The position numbers were made by a program, and so were the translations under genes. DNA of 64,000 nucleotides, from the NCBI GenBank assembly GCA_019459525.1, contig JAIBEY010000068.1, positions 20,355 to 84,354 of the forward strand, read 5' to 3'. The notes under the pieces are model-generated. The model ran no database searches. It was not told where the DNA came from and saw only the letters and a program-made list of their open reading frames with translations. Positions 45,699-55,055 of the stretch are shown piece by piece (positions within the stretch are counted from its first letter, which is position 1; the number at the start of each line of letters is the position of its first letter). This DNA is from Prolixibacteraceae bacterium. Lineage in GTDB: Bacteria > Bacteroidota > Bacteroidia > Bacteroidales > Prolixibacteraceae.

Positions 45699-46886
45699 TC
45701 AATCGGCCAGTTGTTGTTGGTAGTGTTCATAGTATGGTTTAAGTTTTTTCAGTTTTTCGCCGGGAGATTCTTCGAAGTAGGTTCCGCCAATGTAAAAGCA
45801 GGTGTATCCACCCGAAATAATTCCCCAATGGCAGGCTTCTTTCAGATTTGGCAATTGTATTTCAGCCTGTAACTGCATGGCCAGTGAGGCAATCACCCCA
45901 CCAACAAAATTGTCGCCACAGCCGGTTGTATCTCCGTGGGTATTACTTTTTAATTCTTCGGTTACTTTTTTCGAAATCGGAAACTCTGTTAATTGGAGAG
46001 CTTCGCAGAATCGTCCATCGGAATAGGCATAACTATTTTTTGAGCCGTTAGTGATGATCAGCGACGAAACCTTATTGTTCTGAAAGAAGTGAATGGCTTG
46101 CTGAATGTCTTTTTCACCACTCAACCGCAAAGCTTCCTCATAATCAGTTATTAATACATCAATCAGATCGTAACTTTCATCACTTTCCCCCAGCGGCCAA
46201 CGTTGATCGGGACGTGCTTTTTCATTTCGGAAATCGTAAACTGTATTGACTATAGTGATGCAACCTTTGTCCTTTGACTTTTTCAGTAATTCTGTTAAAT
46301 GATCGTGAATAGCCGGAACAAGTGCGGTTCCGCCGAAAACAACGATGTCGGCATCAAAGAAGGATTCGTCCAGATCTTCAGGCAATAGTTCCCAGGCTGC
46401 TCCGATGTTGTTTACAAATATTCGTTCACCGTTTCCCTGATCAAAATCCGGATCGGAGAATACGTCGGTGAAAGGAGTATAAAGTTTCCCGGTTTTGTAC
46501 TTGCCAATCTTTAAAGGTGTTTTTTGGAGTTTTTCGTCGATAAATCTGGCTCCTTCGTCATTTCCTTTGCAGCCCCAAAAGCTGACTTCGGCAGGTAAGT
46601 TGCTTATTAACTGGGCCGCATGAATAAGCGAAACAATGGATGGGCCTCCGATATTGAGAGCAACAGGTTTCTGGTGGTCAACAATTTTATCGCGAACAGG
46701 GAGATATTTTTCATTGGCAAATATTTCCAGTTCTTCAGTAAAAACTAGTTTTCCGGGAGCTAATCCACCATCACCTGCTTTTGCCGATAAGTATGGTGAA
46801 ATTGCCTGACTATTGAAGTTGACAGGTTTGTACAGATAATCGACCAGCGCACATCCGGTTCCGGATATTTTAATGAGTCTGCTCAT
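45699..46886 (-). CDS. PfkB-family sugar kinase
   Basis: A 395-residue ribokinase-fold protein, longer than typical fructokinases (about 300). The C-terminal PfkB signature HGDTTGCGDNFVGG contains the catalytic Asp and anion hole (about residue 335). The N-terminal GGPSIVSL region fits the substrate-binding half. Cytoplasmic. It sits 3 bp after the D-lyxose isomerase and 10 bp before the MtlD-like gene, so D-fructose made from D-mannose is a sensible substrate, though D-xylulose or another ketose is possible. Confidence 0.82.
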   Translation of the reverse strand: MSRLIKISGTGCALVDYLYKPVNFNSQAISPYLSAKAGDGGLAPGKLVFTEELEIFANEKYLPVRDKIVDHQKPVALNIGGPSIVSLIHAAQLISNLPAEVSFWGCKGNDEGARFIDEKLQKTPLKIGKYKTGKLYTPFTDVFSDPDFDQGNGERIFVNNIGAAWELLPEDLDESFFDADIVVFGGTALVPAIHDHLTELLKKSKDKGCITIVNTVYDFRNEKARPDQRWPLGESDESYDLIDVLITDYEEALRLSGEKDIQQAIHFFQNNKVSSLIITNGSKNSYAYSDGRFCEALQLTEFPISKKVTEELKSNTHGDTTGCGDNFVGGVIASLAMQLQAEIQLPNLKEACHWGIISGGYTCFYIGGTYFEESPGEKLKKLKPYYEHYQQQLAD

Positions 46887-46889
46887 CGG

Positions 46890-47564
46890 CTAAATAAATT
46901 TTGAATAGTCGGATACCAACAAATGCAGTGGTTCTTCATCTTCTTCGATCACCGGGAAACGACCGATGGTTTCGTAAAAACAGTTGTCGTTGGCATCGTC
47001 GTTTACCATACTTACTTCACCAACCAAAACGGTTCCTTTTCCTGCTTCGCCATAAAACCGGTGATAAACACCTTGTTCCAGACAAATGCTTTCGCCTGGG
47101 GTAAGTACCACTTTTCCTCCGGCAGCAACCGCGCGTGTAATTCCATCCGTTTTAAACTGTACCGGGGTACTCGAAAATTCAGTGCCGTTTTTTGAATTGA
47201 AAAGTTCAATGACCAGATTTCCCCCGCCGCGGTTAATAATGTCTTCCATTTTGCTCCAGTGGTAGTGCATCGGAGTTTCCTGACTTTCTTCGACAATCAT
47301 GATTTTTTCGGCATAAGGTTTTTTATCCACATTCAGTTTGCCGTTACGAATGGTGAACAGGAATAATCCTCGTTTGTAAAAATCGCCCGAACCGAAGTCG
47401 GTGATGTCCCAACCCAGCATATTGGTGGTAATTTCCTGCGCATCATTTTTGTTCTTTTTCCAATCGGATACAGTCCAGTAAGCCCATGGAGGAAGGGCAA
47501 ATTGTTTATCGGCCATAAATGTTTTGGCTTCTTTCAGAATCTGATTGATTTCACTTCGTTTCAT
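46890..47564 (-). CDS. D-lyxose / D-mannose ketol-isomerase
   Basis: A 224-residue cupin enzyme of the D-lyxose isomerase family, close to the usual family length. The metal site is complete: His100 and His102 (MHYHWSKMED), Glu107, and His168 (GVYHRF), next to the family signature IINRGGGNLVIEL. Members interconvert D-lyxose/D-xylulose and D-mannose/D-fructose with Mn. Given the mannosidases in the locus, mannose to fructose is the likely reaction, which would feed the PfkB kinase encoded next. Confidence 0.9.
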   Translation of the reverse strand: MKRSEINQILKEAKTFMADKQFALPPWAYWTVSDWKKNKNDAQEITTNMLGWDITDFGSGDFYKRGLFLFTIRNGKLNVDKKPYAEKIMIVEESQETPMHYHWSKMEDIINRGGGNLVIELFNSKNGTEFSSTPVQFKTDGITRAVAAGGKVVLTPGESICLEQGVYHRFYGEAGKGTVLVGEVSMVNDDANDNCFYETIGRFPVIEEDEEPLHLLVSDYSKFI

Positions 47565-47575
47565 GTTTGTTAGGA

Positions 47576-49768
47576 TTAGTTGTTTTTAAATATTTTCTGA
47601 AGTTCGATGGCAGCCGGTTTTAGGTTTCCTTCAAAGTCGATCAACGAGGTGTTTGCCGGGCAAGGGTAGCTGTCGTGACCCATCCAGATAATAAAACCAC
47701 CACATCCGGGAAACCGGTCTTTGCAGCTTTTTAAGGCTATGCAAAGTCCTTCAGTTTGTCGTTTTTGGCTCCATTCCACGTATTCTTCAATCGAACTGAG
47801 CGATTTACCCTTGTGTTCTTTGGTGTATTCTTTCCATTCAATCCACCAGTTTACAGTTCTCCAAAGCGGGTTGTCGGTATTGGCGGGCATGGCATTGTAT
47901 GTGCCACGGTATTTATTAATCATTTTGGCTGACATTGCTCCGGGAACACCAACTTCGGAGTGAAACAAGGCATCATCAGCTTTCCAGAAACGGCTGACGG
48001 CAGTCATCGTTGAGTCGTCGCTGGCAAAAGGCAGGTTCCACGGGCCATGTACATCCCAGTTAACCCCTTTCCCAAAGTTTTTCCATCCGGCAGTTTTGTT
48101 TGGTCCTGAAGGTGATCCGGGAAGAAACCGCCTGTGGGGATCAAGCTGGTTCACACAATCTTTCATGGTTTTAATCATGATGTGTTGATCGGTAACCGGT
48201 ACGTTGTTGTCAGTCAGTTCATACAATTCGTTTCCGGCGCACCACAATAAAATAGAAATGTGATGCTGAAGTCGGTTAAGGTATTGTTTAACGATGTGGT
48301 TCATCTCTGCAATTACCTGCGGGTCTTTGGAAGGATAATTGTCGAGCCCTGATGATGAGATCGGAAAGTCTTGCATGATCAGGATTCCAAGTTCATCACA
48401 AAGCTCATACAACCAGTCTTTTTCGGGGAATCCACCGCCCCAGATGCGGATGGTATTGATCCCCAATTTCTGGTACGTGGTCAATAATTTTTGATAATCG
48501 ACTTCAGTTAAATCGGCAAAATTTGGGAGGATTGGAGTCCAGTTGATTCCCTGAAGGAAAACCGGCTGATTATTCACACTGCAAATCCACGGATCGGACT
48601 GGACTGGAGCGCCTTTGCACGGAAGCCATTCGATGTGTTTAAATCCAACCTTCTTATTGATTTTCTGAACCGGATTCCCTGTTTGATCCAACAACTCAAT
48701 GCTTAATTGATACAAGGGTTGTTCGCCTGAGCCGTTGGGCCACCAGCGCTTAATTTTTAGATTGTTCCATGATTTGGATTGAGCTAAATCTGTTGTTGAA
48801 ACTGTTTCATTCAGGACCGACTTTCCGTTTTGATCGGCAAGCATAATCCGGATGTCATTTTGTGCTGAGCTACCGGATAGTTCGGCTTTTATTTTCAGTT
48901 CGCCGAGGTCTTTTAATTTGTCTGCTTCAGTTGTTACCTGAATATCTTTAATCCGGATTTGTTCTTTTTTCGAAACTTGTAAACTTACTTGATCCCAGAT
49001 TCCTATTTGAACAATGCGAGGCATCCAGTCCCAACCATAATAAAAGCGGGGCTTCCAGTCTTTTATTTTTGAAGTCCAGCAACTGTGCCCGAGATAGGAG
49101 GGCGAGCATTCAAAAATGATTGCCAGTGTATTGTTTTTTTCTTTGAGGAAAGGAGTCAGGTCAAAATCATAGGGTATAAATGCGTTGTTAAAGCTTCCGG
49201 CTTCTTTGCCATTGACGTAAATCAATCCTTTTTGGTCGAGCCCTTTGCAATGCAGAATAAATTCGTTTCCGTTGGTGAAACAGGAGTCGGGCAGGGTAGC
49301 AACAAAAAACCAGTGGCGGTTTTCTATCCATTCGCTGGAAGTGCTGTTAAGTCCAATATTCCAATCGTTTATGATTCCTGCATCTTTGAGTGCTTTTTGA
49401 ACAGAACCCGGAACTTTTACCGGAATATTCATGTATTCGGCACGGTCACCACTTAATCGGGAATAGTCAAAATTCTTTCGCCAGCTATCTGCGCGATATC
49501 CCCAAAGTTTCCAGTCGAGTAACGAAAGATTTATTTCTTTAGGTGTGAATGTTTTGTTATTTAATGCAATGAACTGGATTTCTGTTTGGTTTGGACAGGT
49601 AATTTTTGATGAAATATTTACTGACCCAAATTCATCCGGAATCCTGTTGGCCGACCAGAGTGTTGATGCCGCAAAAATTAGAATAAGGATAATGCCGGAA
49701 GTAACCAACTTGAGATAGTTGCTTCCGCCAGTAAAATTATTTGCTTGTTGGGATGACTTTATCTTCAT
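47576..49768 (-). CDS. GH2-family beta-mannosidase-like glycosidase
   Basis: A 730-residue secreted GH2 protein with an N-terminal hydrophobic signal (about residues 20-40), a jelly-roll sugar-binding domain, an immunoglobulin-like domain and the TIM-barrel. The barrel carries IRIWGGGFPEKDWLYELCDELGIL, the acid/base Glu in LLWCAGNELYE, and the nucleophile Glu in FHSEVGVPG. This is the beta-mannosidase/exo-glucosaminidase branch of GH2. It is shorter than classic beta-mannosidases (about 800-850), apparently at the C-terminal beta domain. It is the first enzyme gene after SusCD and is separated from SusD by two strong hairpins. Confidence 0.85.
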   Translation of the reverse strand: MKIKSSQQANNFTGGSNYLKLVTSGIILILIFAASTLWSANRIPDEFGSVNISSKITCPNQTEIQFIALNNKTFTPKEINLSLLDWKLWGYRADSWRKNFDYSRLSGDRAEYMNIPVKVPGSVQKALKDAGIINDWNIGLNSTSSEWIENRHWFFVATLPDSCFTNGNEFILHCKGLDQKGLIYVNGKEAGSFNNAFIPYDFDLTPFLKEKNNTLAIIFECSPSYLGHSCWTSKIKDWKPRFYYGWDWMPRIVQIGIWDQVSLQVSKKEQIRIKDIQVTTEADKLKDLGELKIKAELSGSSAQNDIRIMLADQNGKSVLNETVSTTDLAQSKSWNNLKIKRWWPNGSGEQPLYQLSIELLDQTGNPVQKINKKVGFKHIEWLPCKGAPVQSDPWICSVNNQPVFLQGINWTPILPNFADLTEVDYQKLLTTYQKLGINTIRIWGGGFPEKDWLYELCDELGILIMQDFPISSSGLDNYPSKDPQVIAEMNHIVKQYLNRLQHHISILLWCAGNELYELTDNNVPVTDQHIMIKTMKDCVNQLDPHRRFLPGSPSGPNKTAGWKNFGKGVNWDVHGPWNLPFASDDSTMTAVSRFWKADDALFHSEVGVPGAMSAKMINKYRGTYNAMPANTDNPLWRTVNWWIEWKEYTKEHKGKSLSSIEEYVEWSQKRQTEGLCIALKSCKDRFPGCGGFIIWMGHDSYPCPANTSLIDFEGNLKPAAIELQKIFKNN

Positions 49769-49959
49769 GGCAATTTTGCGATTTTGAGGATGTATTTATT
49801 CCGGATCGGTTCGTATTTCGATTTGGATGTATTGATATATAGCTTGTTGTATTTATCTAATGTCAAGTGTATTGGGCATGTTTATGGCAATAAATGGTCC
49901 GTGTGTTTCTGAACCATCATCAGGAAGTATTATTCTTAGTAAGAAGTGATGATGCAATG

Positions 49960-50004
49960 ATTAATCAACTTCCTCTCATTTTAAAATGGAGGAAGTTGAT
50001 TAAT
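49960..50004. terminator. Very long perfect hairpin between SusD and GH2 genes
   Basis: A perfect 16-bp inverted repeat, 49960-49975 with 49989-50004, and the loop itself contains the palindrome CATTTTAAAATG. It lies in the 302-bp gap after SusD and may separate SusCD mRNA from the enzyme genes. Confidence 0.65.
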
Positions 50005-50015
50005 AGCCAATACAA

Positions 50016-50056
50016 TCAGGAATATAGCATGATATTGGGACACGCTATATTCCTGA
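50016..50056. terminator. Second hairpin after the SusD stop
   Basis: A perfect 13-bp stem, TCAGGAATATAGC (50016-50028) and its complement (50044-50056), starting 15 bp after the SusD stop codon on the minus strand. It would be met first by polymerase leaving SusD. There is no strong T-run, so 3'-end protection is as likely as termination. Confidence 0.6.
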
Positions 50057-50070
50057 AAAACAGATTGATT

Positions 50071-51549
50071 TTAGTATCCGGGATTTTGCCACATGATCTT
50101 GGAATCCTTGTTGATATCCAATTCATACTGCGGGATGGCAAAAATCGTTTGTGTCGGTTTCATTGAATAGCGACCACTTCCGTTTTCTGGCCTTAGCAAA
50201 AATGTACTCATTGTTGAAAGCGCATTTCCCGAACGTACCAGATCGAACCAACGTAAAGATTCTCCGGCAAATTCAACTCTACGTTCCTGAAGCATTGCTG
50301 TGCGGAACGCAGCCTGATTAGCCACCTGTGTTGCCGTTAATGCTGCTAATCCACCACGACTCCTTACTGAGTTCAAGATGGTGAAAGCTTCGCCATTAGC
50401 AACGTAACCTTCTTCGTTTAATACTTCAGCATACATCAGTTTTACATCGGTATAGCGTAAAATTGGGAGGTTTACTTCGTAATCATCTTTGGTAGCAGGA
50501 ATAGATCCGTGAGCAAATTTGATGTAGAATTTGGTAACAATATCAATTACTCCACCTTTCATTGTATATCCTTTCTGAATTGAAAAATCTCTGCGGGTAT
50601 CACCTGATTCATACGAGTCGTATAAGTCAGACGAAACATACATGAATGGAGATCCACCACCCTGAGGAAATAATGGAGATACAATTTGTTCAGGAACACT
50701 TACTACCGGAAGAATATTTCCTTCTCCAACATTTCCTGATTTAAACTGAACCTGAAAAACATGCTCCGAGCTGTTGTCGTATTTATCGATGAAGCAGTCG
50801 CCATAAGCAGTTGCCATAGTATATTTTCCTGACGAAATGATGTCAGCCAATAATGGTTTGGCTGCTGAATATTTTTTCTGGAATAAATATAAACGGGCAA
50901 GAATTCCTTCAGCTGCATATTTGGTTGCTTTTCCCAGTTCTGCTGTTGTAGGCCATGCTGCTGGTAAAAGAGTTGTAGCCTGAGTTAAATCATTGGCAGC
51001 AAAGGCGAATGTTTCGTCCTGAGTGCTACGGGCGATCAATTTGATTTCGTCAACCGATTTCTGTTTATCGATTAATGGCACTCCGCCATACAAAAATCCT
51101 AGTTGGAAGTATGCCATACCTCTGAAGAAATAAGCTTCTCCTTTGTAATAGGCTTTGTATTTCTCATCGGTGAAGGTTCCCGCATCAATTTTATCGAGGA
51201 TCGCATTACAACGGTCGATCATTTGAAATGAATTTGACCATAAAGCTGATGTTGCACCTGTTGTTGCATCGTCGATGAATTTACTGTATGTTCCGGCATC
51301 GTAACCAGTATCAGTTGTCACATTATCGCTTCGGCCTTCCATACAAAATGGCAGGTAGCTGTAGTAATTTAGGTCCTGGAATTTGTCATAGACTCCAATT
51401 ACTGCCAATTTAAAATCGCCTTGGGTTTTGTAGAAGCTTCCGGCATTGTAACTCGAAATTGGACTTAAATCCAAATTGTCGCTACATGATGTTCCTATTG
51501 TCAGAAATGCAGACAGTAGAACTCCTATGAGTATATTTTTGTTTTTCAT
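50071..51549 (-). CDS. susD: SusD/RagB-family glycan-binding lipoprotein
   Basis: A 492-residue lipoprotein (lipobox GTSC, about residues 19-22) with the tetratricopeptide-like helical fold of SusD: YNAGSFYKTQGDFKLAVIGVYDKF, WSNSFQMIDRCNAILDKID, FFRGMAYFQLGFLYGGVPLI and the C-terminal RRVEFAGESLRWFDLVRSG. It sits on the cell surface as the lid of the SusC transporter encoded 12 bp upstream and binds the oligosaccharide. The ligand is unknown but should match the mannose/rhamnose enzymes of the operon. Confidence 0.95.
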   Translation of the reverse strand: MKNKNILIGVLLSAFLTIGTSCSDNLDLSPISSYNAGSFYKTQGDFKLAVIGVYDKFQDLNYYSYLPFCMEGRSDNVTTDTGYDAGTYSKFIDDATTGATSALWSNSFQMIDRCNAILDKIDAGTFTDEKYKAYYKGEAYFFRGMAYFQLGFLYGGVPLIDKQKSVDEIKLIARSTQDETFAFAANDLTQATTLLPAAWPTTAELGKATKYAAEGILARLYLFQKKYSAAKPLLADIISSGKYTMATAYGDCFIDKYDNSSEHVFQVQFKSGNVGEGNILPVVSVPEQIVSPLFPQGGGSPFMYVSSDLYDSYESGDTRRDFSIQKGYTMKGGVIDIVTKFYIKFAHGSIPATKDDYEVNLPILRYTDVKLMYAEVLNEEGYVANGEAFTILNSVRSRGGLAALTATQVANQAAFRTAMLQERRVEFAGESLRWFDLVRSGNALSTMSTFLLRPENGSGRYSMKPTQTIFAIPQYELDINKDSKIMWQNPGY

Positions 51550-51561
51550 GATTTACCTTAA

Positions 51562-54500
51562 TTAAAAAGTTAAGTTGATTCCCACAGAATACCTTCTTGA
51601 GATTGGGTATGTTGCATAATCAGTTCCAGGAGAAGTTGTACCGTTTCCGGTAGTTGTTCCGTAACTGTTTGTTTCCGGAGTTGATCCCGGGTAATTATTC
51701 CAGGTAAATAAATTATCGCCCATGATATAGATTCTTCCTGATCCGAGATGTAAGATTTTACATAGGTTTTTAGGAATATTGTATCCCAGAGTTACACTTT
51801 TAATACGAAGGAAAGTTGCGTCGTACAACCAGGTATCGTTGTAGGCAGGGTTATTGCCAAAAGGATAAGGTGTTTTTCCATCCCAACTTAAGTCGGTAGT
51901 TGTATTGGTAGGAATTGTGCTGGTAGTGCGGGCTGGTTTGTAGCAGTTTACCCAACGTGCAAACTGATTGGTACCAATGGCTCCGTTATCCATGTGACGT
52001 GTTCCGAGGAAGAAGAGTTTTCCTCCTTGCGAGCCTTGCAACAATACATTCAAATCGAAACTTTTGTAAGAAAAATGATTATTGAGACCCCAAATAAAGT
52101 CAGGAAGATTGTTTCCCAAAATCGTACGGTCGTTTGCATCAATTTTTCCATCTTTCGAAACATCAACAATTTTAACATTTCCTTTTTCCTGTCCGGCAAC
52201 AATTGGAACAATCGCCTTCCCGGCTGCATCAAAATCGGCATCTCCAAGGAGACCGTCGGTTTTATACATGTAGTAACTTGCGATAGCTTCACCTACTTTG
52301 GTGATATAGGCCGTATTTCCCCAACTTGCTCCAATGATGGCTGCATTACCGTTTCCAAGTTTTTTAACTTCGTTTGTATTTTTTGAGATATTGAATGAAG
52401 TGGTCCATTTGAATTTGCCTTCCAGGTTGTGTGTGGTTAATTCAAATTCCCATCCACGGTTCTGCACTTCACCAATGTTCTGTAAGCTGGTGCTGTATCC
52501 GGTCATGTACGAAACGGGAACATATTGTAGCATGTCTTTGGTGTCGTCGATATAATAATCGAGGTTTGCCTGAATTCTGCCTTTAAATACACCCAGATCT
52601 AATCCAATGTTTTTTGATGTTTTTGACTCCCAACCCAAGTTGCTGTTGGCAATTGTTGATGGAGCTAGGCCATTTGCAACAGCACCATTTAAGCTGTAGT
52701 TGGTAACACCTAAGCTGGAGATACTGCTGTAATATCCAATGCTGTTGTTTCCAGCCTTACCAATAGATAAACGAAGTTTTAACAGATCGAGCCAATCACT
52801 TGAGCCTTTCAAAAATTCTTCACGGTCAATTTTCCAACCGATTGAAGCCGATGGGAACCAACCCCATTTGGTGTCTTTTCCAAAGTTTGACGAACCGTCA
52901 CGGCGTAAGTTCATGGTCAATAAATACTTGTCTTTTACATTGAAATTCAAACGACCAAAATAAGATAACATCGCTGATTCGAATTCGGAAGTAGAAGCAG
53001 TAACAGCTGTTGAGGCAACATTTAGGGTATAAACCAAACTGTTTGGATAACCATTCGATTTACCATTACTGAAGTATAATTTAGAGCCTTCAGCACTTTG
53101 TCCAACCAAAACACTCATATCAAAAAGTTCGCTTACTTTGGGAGCATAGTTCAGTGTGTTTTGTACCGACCAGTCGTATTGGTCGTTAGCCGCAAATGTA
53201 CCATAAGATGCAATTCCCTGATTTACGTTTGAAGGACGGAAATATGAATTTCTTGCCTCACGGAAATTGTAACCGTATTGTGATTTAAATTTTAATGCTT
53301 TAATGATTTCCAATTCGCCCCAAACGTTGGCTAGCACTCTATTGGTACGGGTTTCGTCGTGAACTTCTTTTAAACGCTGTAATGAGTTTGCGTAAGCAGT
53401 TCCTCCGGGAGTATAACCCCATTCTTCGGTGTTCATGTTTGTTGGAACGTTAGGCGAATAGTTCATGGCATGGTGCAATGCACTTTCTTTTCCTTCTGAA
53501 TCCGGATTGTTTTCGATTGAAAAAGAGGGAGCAATGTTCATTCCAAGTTTTAAACGGCTCCCTACATTAAGAGTAGTATTCACGCGAAGATTGAATCGAC
53601 TATAACCCGATTCCCGAACAACACCTTCCTGATTCATATATGATCCTGAAACAAGGTATGATCCGGCATCATTACCTCCTGATGCAGTTAACTGGTAACT
53701 TTGCATCGGAGCAATATGGTAAATTTCTTTCAGCCAGTTGGTGTTTGGCAATGATGATGGATCGTTGAAGTTTTCAGGATATTGGTAAGCTGCCGGACGC
53801 GATGCGTTAGGTACACTCATACTACCGCCACTACGTACGTAACTTTCGTTTCTGGCCCAGATATTAAACGCTGTATATTCATAAATATCCATCATGTCAA
53901 CAATTTTGTCAACTTGTTGAACTCCATGACTCATTACAAAATCGAAAGTCGGTTTTGTTTTTCCTCCTTGTTTGGTGGTAATCAAAACAACACCACTCGA
54001 ACCCCTGGCTCCGTAAATTGCTGCCGATGAGGCATCTTTCAGAACTTCAATAGAGGCAATGTCGTTGGGGTTAATGTCTTTCATGTTATCACCACAAGGA
54101 ACTCCATCAATAACATATAATGGATTGTTTGAGGCGTTAATAGTACCCAAACCCCTGATTTTAATGGTAAGTTCGGCCCCTGGTTTCCCGGTTGTTTGTT
54201 GTGCCTGTACCCCAGCCATTTGTCCGGCGAGTGCTTCTCCAACGTTGGCAATACCTCTTTGCGTTAAAGCCTCAGGTTTCATAATGGCCACAGATCCGGT
54301 TAAGTCTTGTTTTTTTACTGTACCATAACCAATGGCAACCACTTCATCCAAACCAATGGTTTCTTCTTCCATGGTAACATTAACCACCGACTTGCCAGAT
54401 ACCTTGATCTCCTGAGTTTTCATTCCAATAAATGAAAATACGAGGGTAGCATTGGCTGGTACATCCAGTATGGAGTAATCGCCGTTAATATCGGTTACTG

Positions 54501-54981
54501 TTCCATTGGTTGTTCCTTTTACGGCAACAGCCAGTCCGGGAATAACTTCCCCGTCGGAATTAGTCACCTTTCCGGTTATCTTTTTCTGTTGAACTGATGA
54601 CGAATTTGACTCGCGGTTCGAAAGAATGATTTGCCGGTTGTTAATGGTGTATTCCACGTTCGTATTCTTAAACAAAACATCCAACAACTCTGTTATTGTT
54701 TTGTCCTTAACGTTTAGGGATACTTTTTGATCTAATGATACAGCCTTGTTGTTGTAAAAGAAGAAGAATTCACTTTGATTTTCAATTCTTTCCAGTACTT
54801 GTGAAATACTTGCTTCGGTGATTTTTAGATCAATCTTTTTCGATTGTGCATAATTATCCAATGCAAATGATTGGAAACTGAGTAACGCAATTAGAAAAAT
54901 ACATAGTCTCATGACTTTTAAAATTTTTCCGACACAGGCAAATAAATACCTGTAGTCCGTGAAGAACCACTTTTTTTTCAT
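51562..54981 (-). CDS. susC: SusC/RagA TonB-dependent transporter with STN signalling domain
   Basis: A 1139-residue outer-membrane transporter. After a long signal peptide (to about residue 45) comes an STN domain (about 50-120, LKITEASISQVLERIE), which marks transporters that signal to a FecR anti-sigma factor. A carboxypeptidase-regulatory-like domain (about 137-215), the SusC-type plug (VVAIGYGTVKKQDLTGSV onward) and a 22-strand barrel ending in LTF follow. It imports glycan fragments captured by SusD. FecR and the ECF sigma factor are encoded directly upstream, so sensing of the transported glycan very probably controls the whole locus. Confidence 0.95.
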   Translation of the reverse strand: MKKKWFFTDYRYLFACVGKILKVMRLCIFLIALLSFQSFALDNYAQSKKIDLKITEASISQVLERIENQSEFFFFYNNKAVSLDQKVSLNVKDKTITELLDVLFKNTNVEYTINNRQIILSNRESNSSSVQQKKITGKVTNSDGEVIPGLAVAVKGTTNGTVTDINGDYSILDVPANATLVFSFIGMKTQEIKVSGKSVVNVTMEEETIGLDEVVAIGYGTVKKQDLTGSVAIMKPEALTQRGIANVGEALAGQMAGVQAQQTTGKPGAELTIKIRGLGTINASNNPLYVIDGVPCGDNMKDINPNDIASIEVLKDASSAAIYGARGSSGVVLITTKQGGKTKPTFDFVMSHGVQQVDKIVDMMDIYEYTAFNIWARNESYVRSGGSMSVPNASRPAAYQYPENFNDPSSLPNTNWLKEIYHIAPMQSYQLTASGGNDAGSYLVSGSYMNQEGVVRESGYSRFNLRVNTTLNVGSRLKLGMNIAPSFSIENNPDSEGKESALHHAMNYSPNVPTNMNTEEWGYTPGGTAYANSLQRLKEVHDETRTNRVLANVWGELEIIKALKFKSQYGYNFREARNSYFRPSNVNQGIASYGTFAANDQYDWSVQNTLNYAPKVSELFDMSVLVGQSAEGSKLYFSNGKSNGYPNSLVYTLNVASTAVTASTSEFESAMLSYFGRLNFNVKDKYLLTMNLRRDGSSNFGKDTKWGWFPSASIGWKIDREEFLKGSSDWLDLLKLRLSIGKAGNNSIGYYSSISSLGVTNYSLNGAVANGLAPSTIANSNLGWESKTSKNIGLDLGVFKGRIQANLDYYIDDTKDMLQYVPVSYMTGYSTSLQNIGEVQNRGWEFELTTHNLEGKFKWTTSFNISKNTNEVKKLGNGNAAIIGASWGNTAYITKVGEAIASYYMYKTDGLLGDADFDAAGKAIVPIVAGQEKGNVKIVDVSKDGKIDANDRTILGNNLPDFIWGLNNHFSYKSFDLNVLLQGSQGGKLFFLGTRHMDNGAIGTNQFARWVNCYKPARTTSTIPTNTTTDLSWDGKTPYPFGNNPAYNDTWLYDATFLRIKSVTLGYNIPKNLCKILHLGSGRIYIMGDNLFTWNNYPGSTPETNSYGTTTGNGTTSPGTDYATYPISRRYSVGINLTF

Positions 54982-55029
54982 AAATTTGAATTTACTTTGA
55001 GTTAATTATTAATATATGATTAATTCGCA

Positions 55030-55055
55030 AAGGGTAGTGGTAGGACACTACCCTT
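55030..55055. repeat. Hairpin overlapping the FecR stop codon
   Basis: A perfect 10-bp stem, AAGGGTAGTG (55030-55039) and CACTACCCTT (55046-55055), with a 6-nt loop. One arm covers the first bases of the FecR stop codon. It may lower read-through into SusC or protect the upstream mRNA. Confidence 0.6.
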
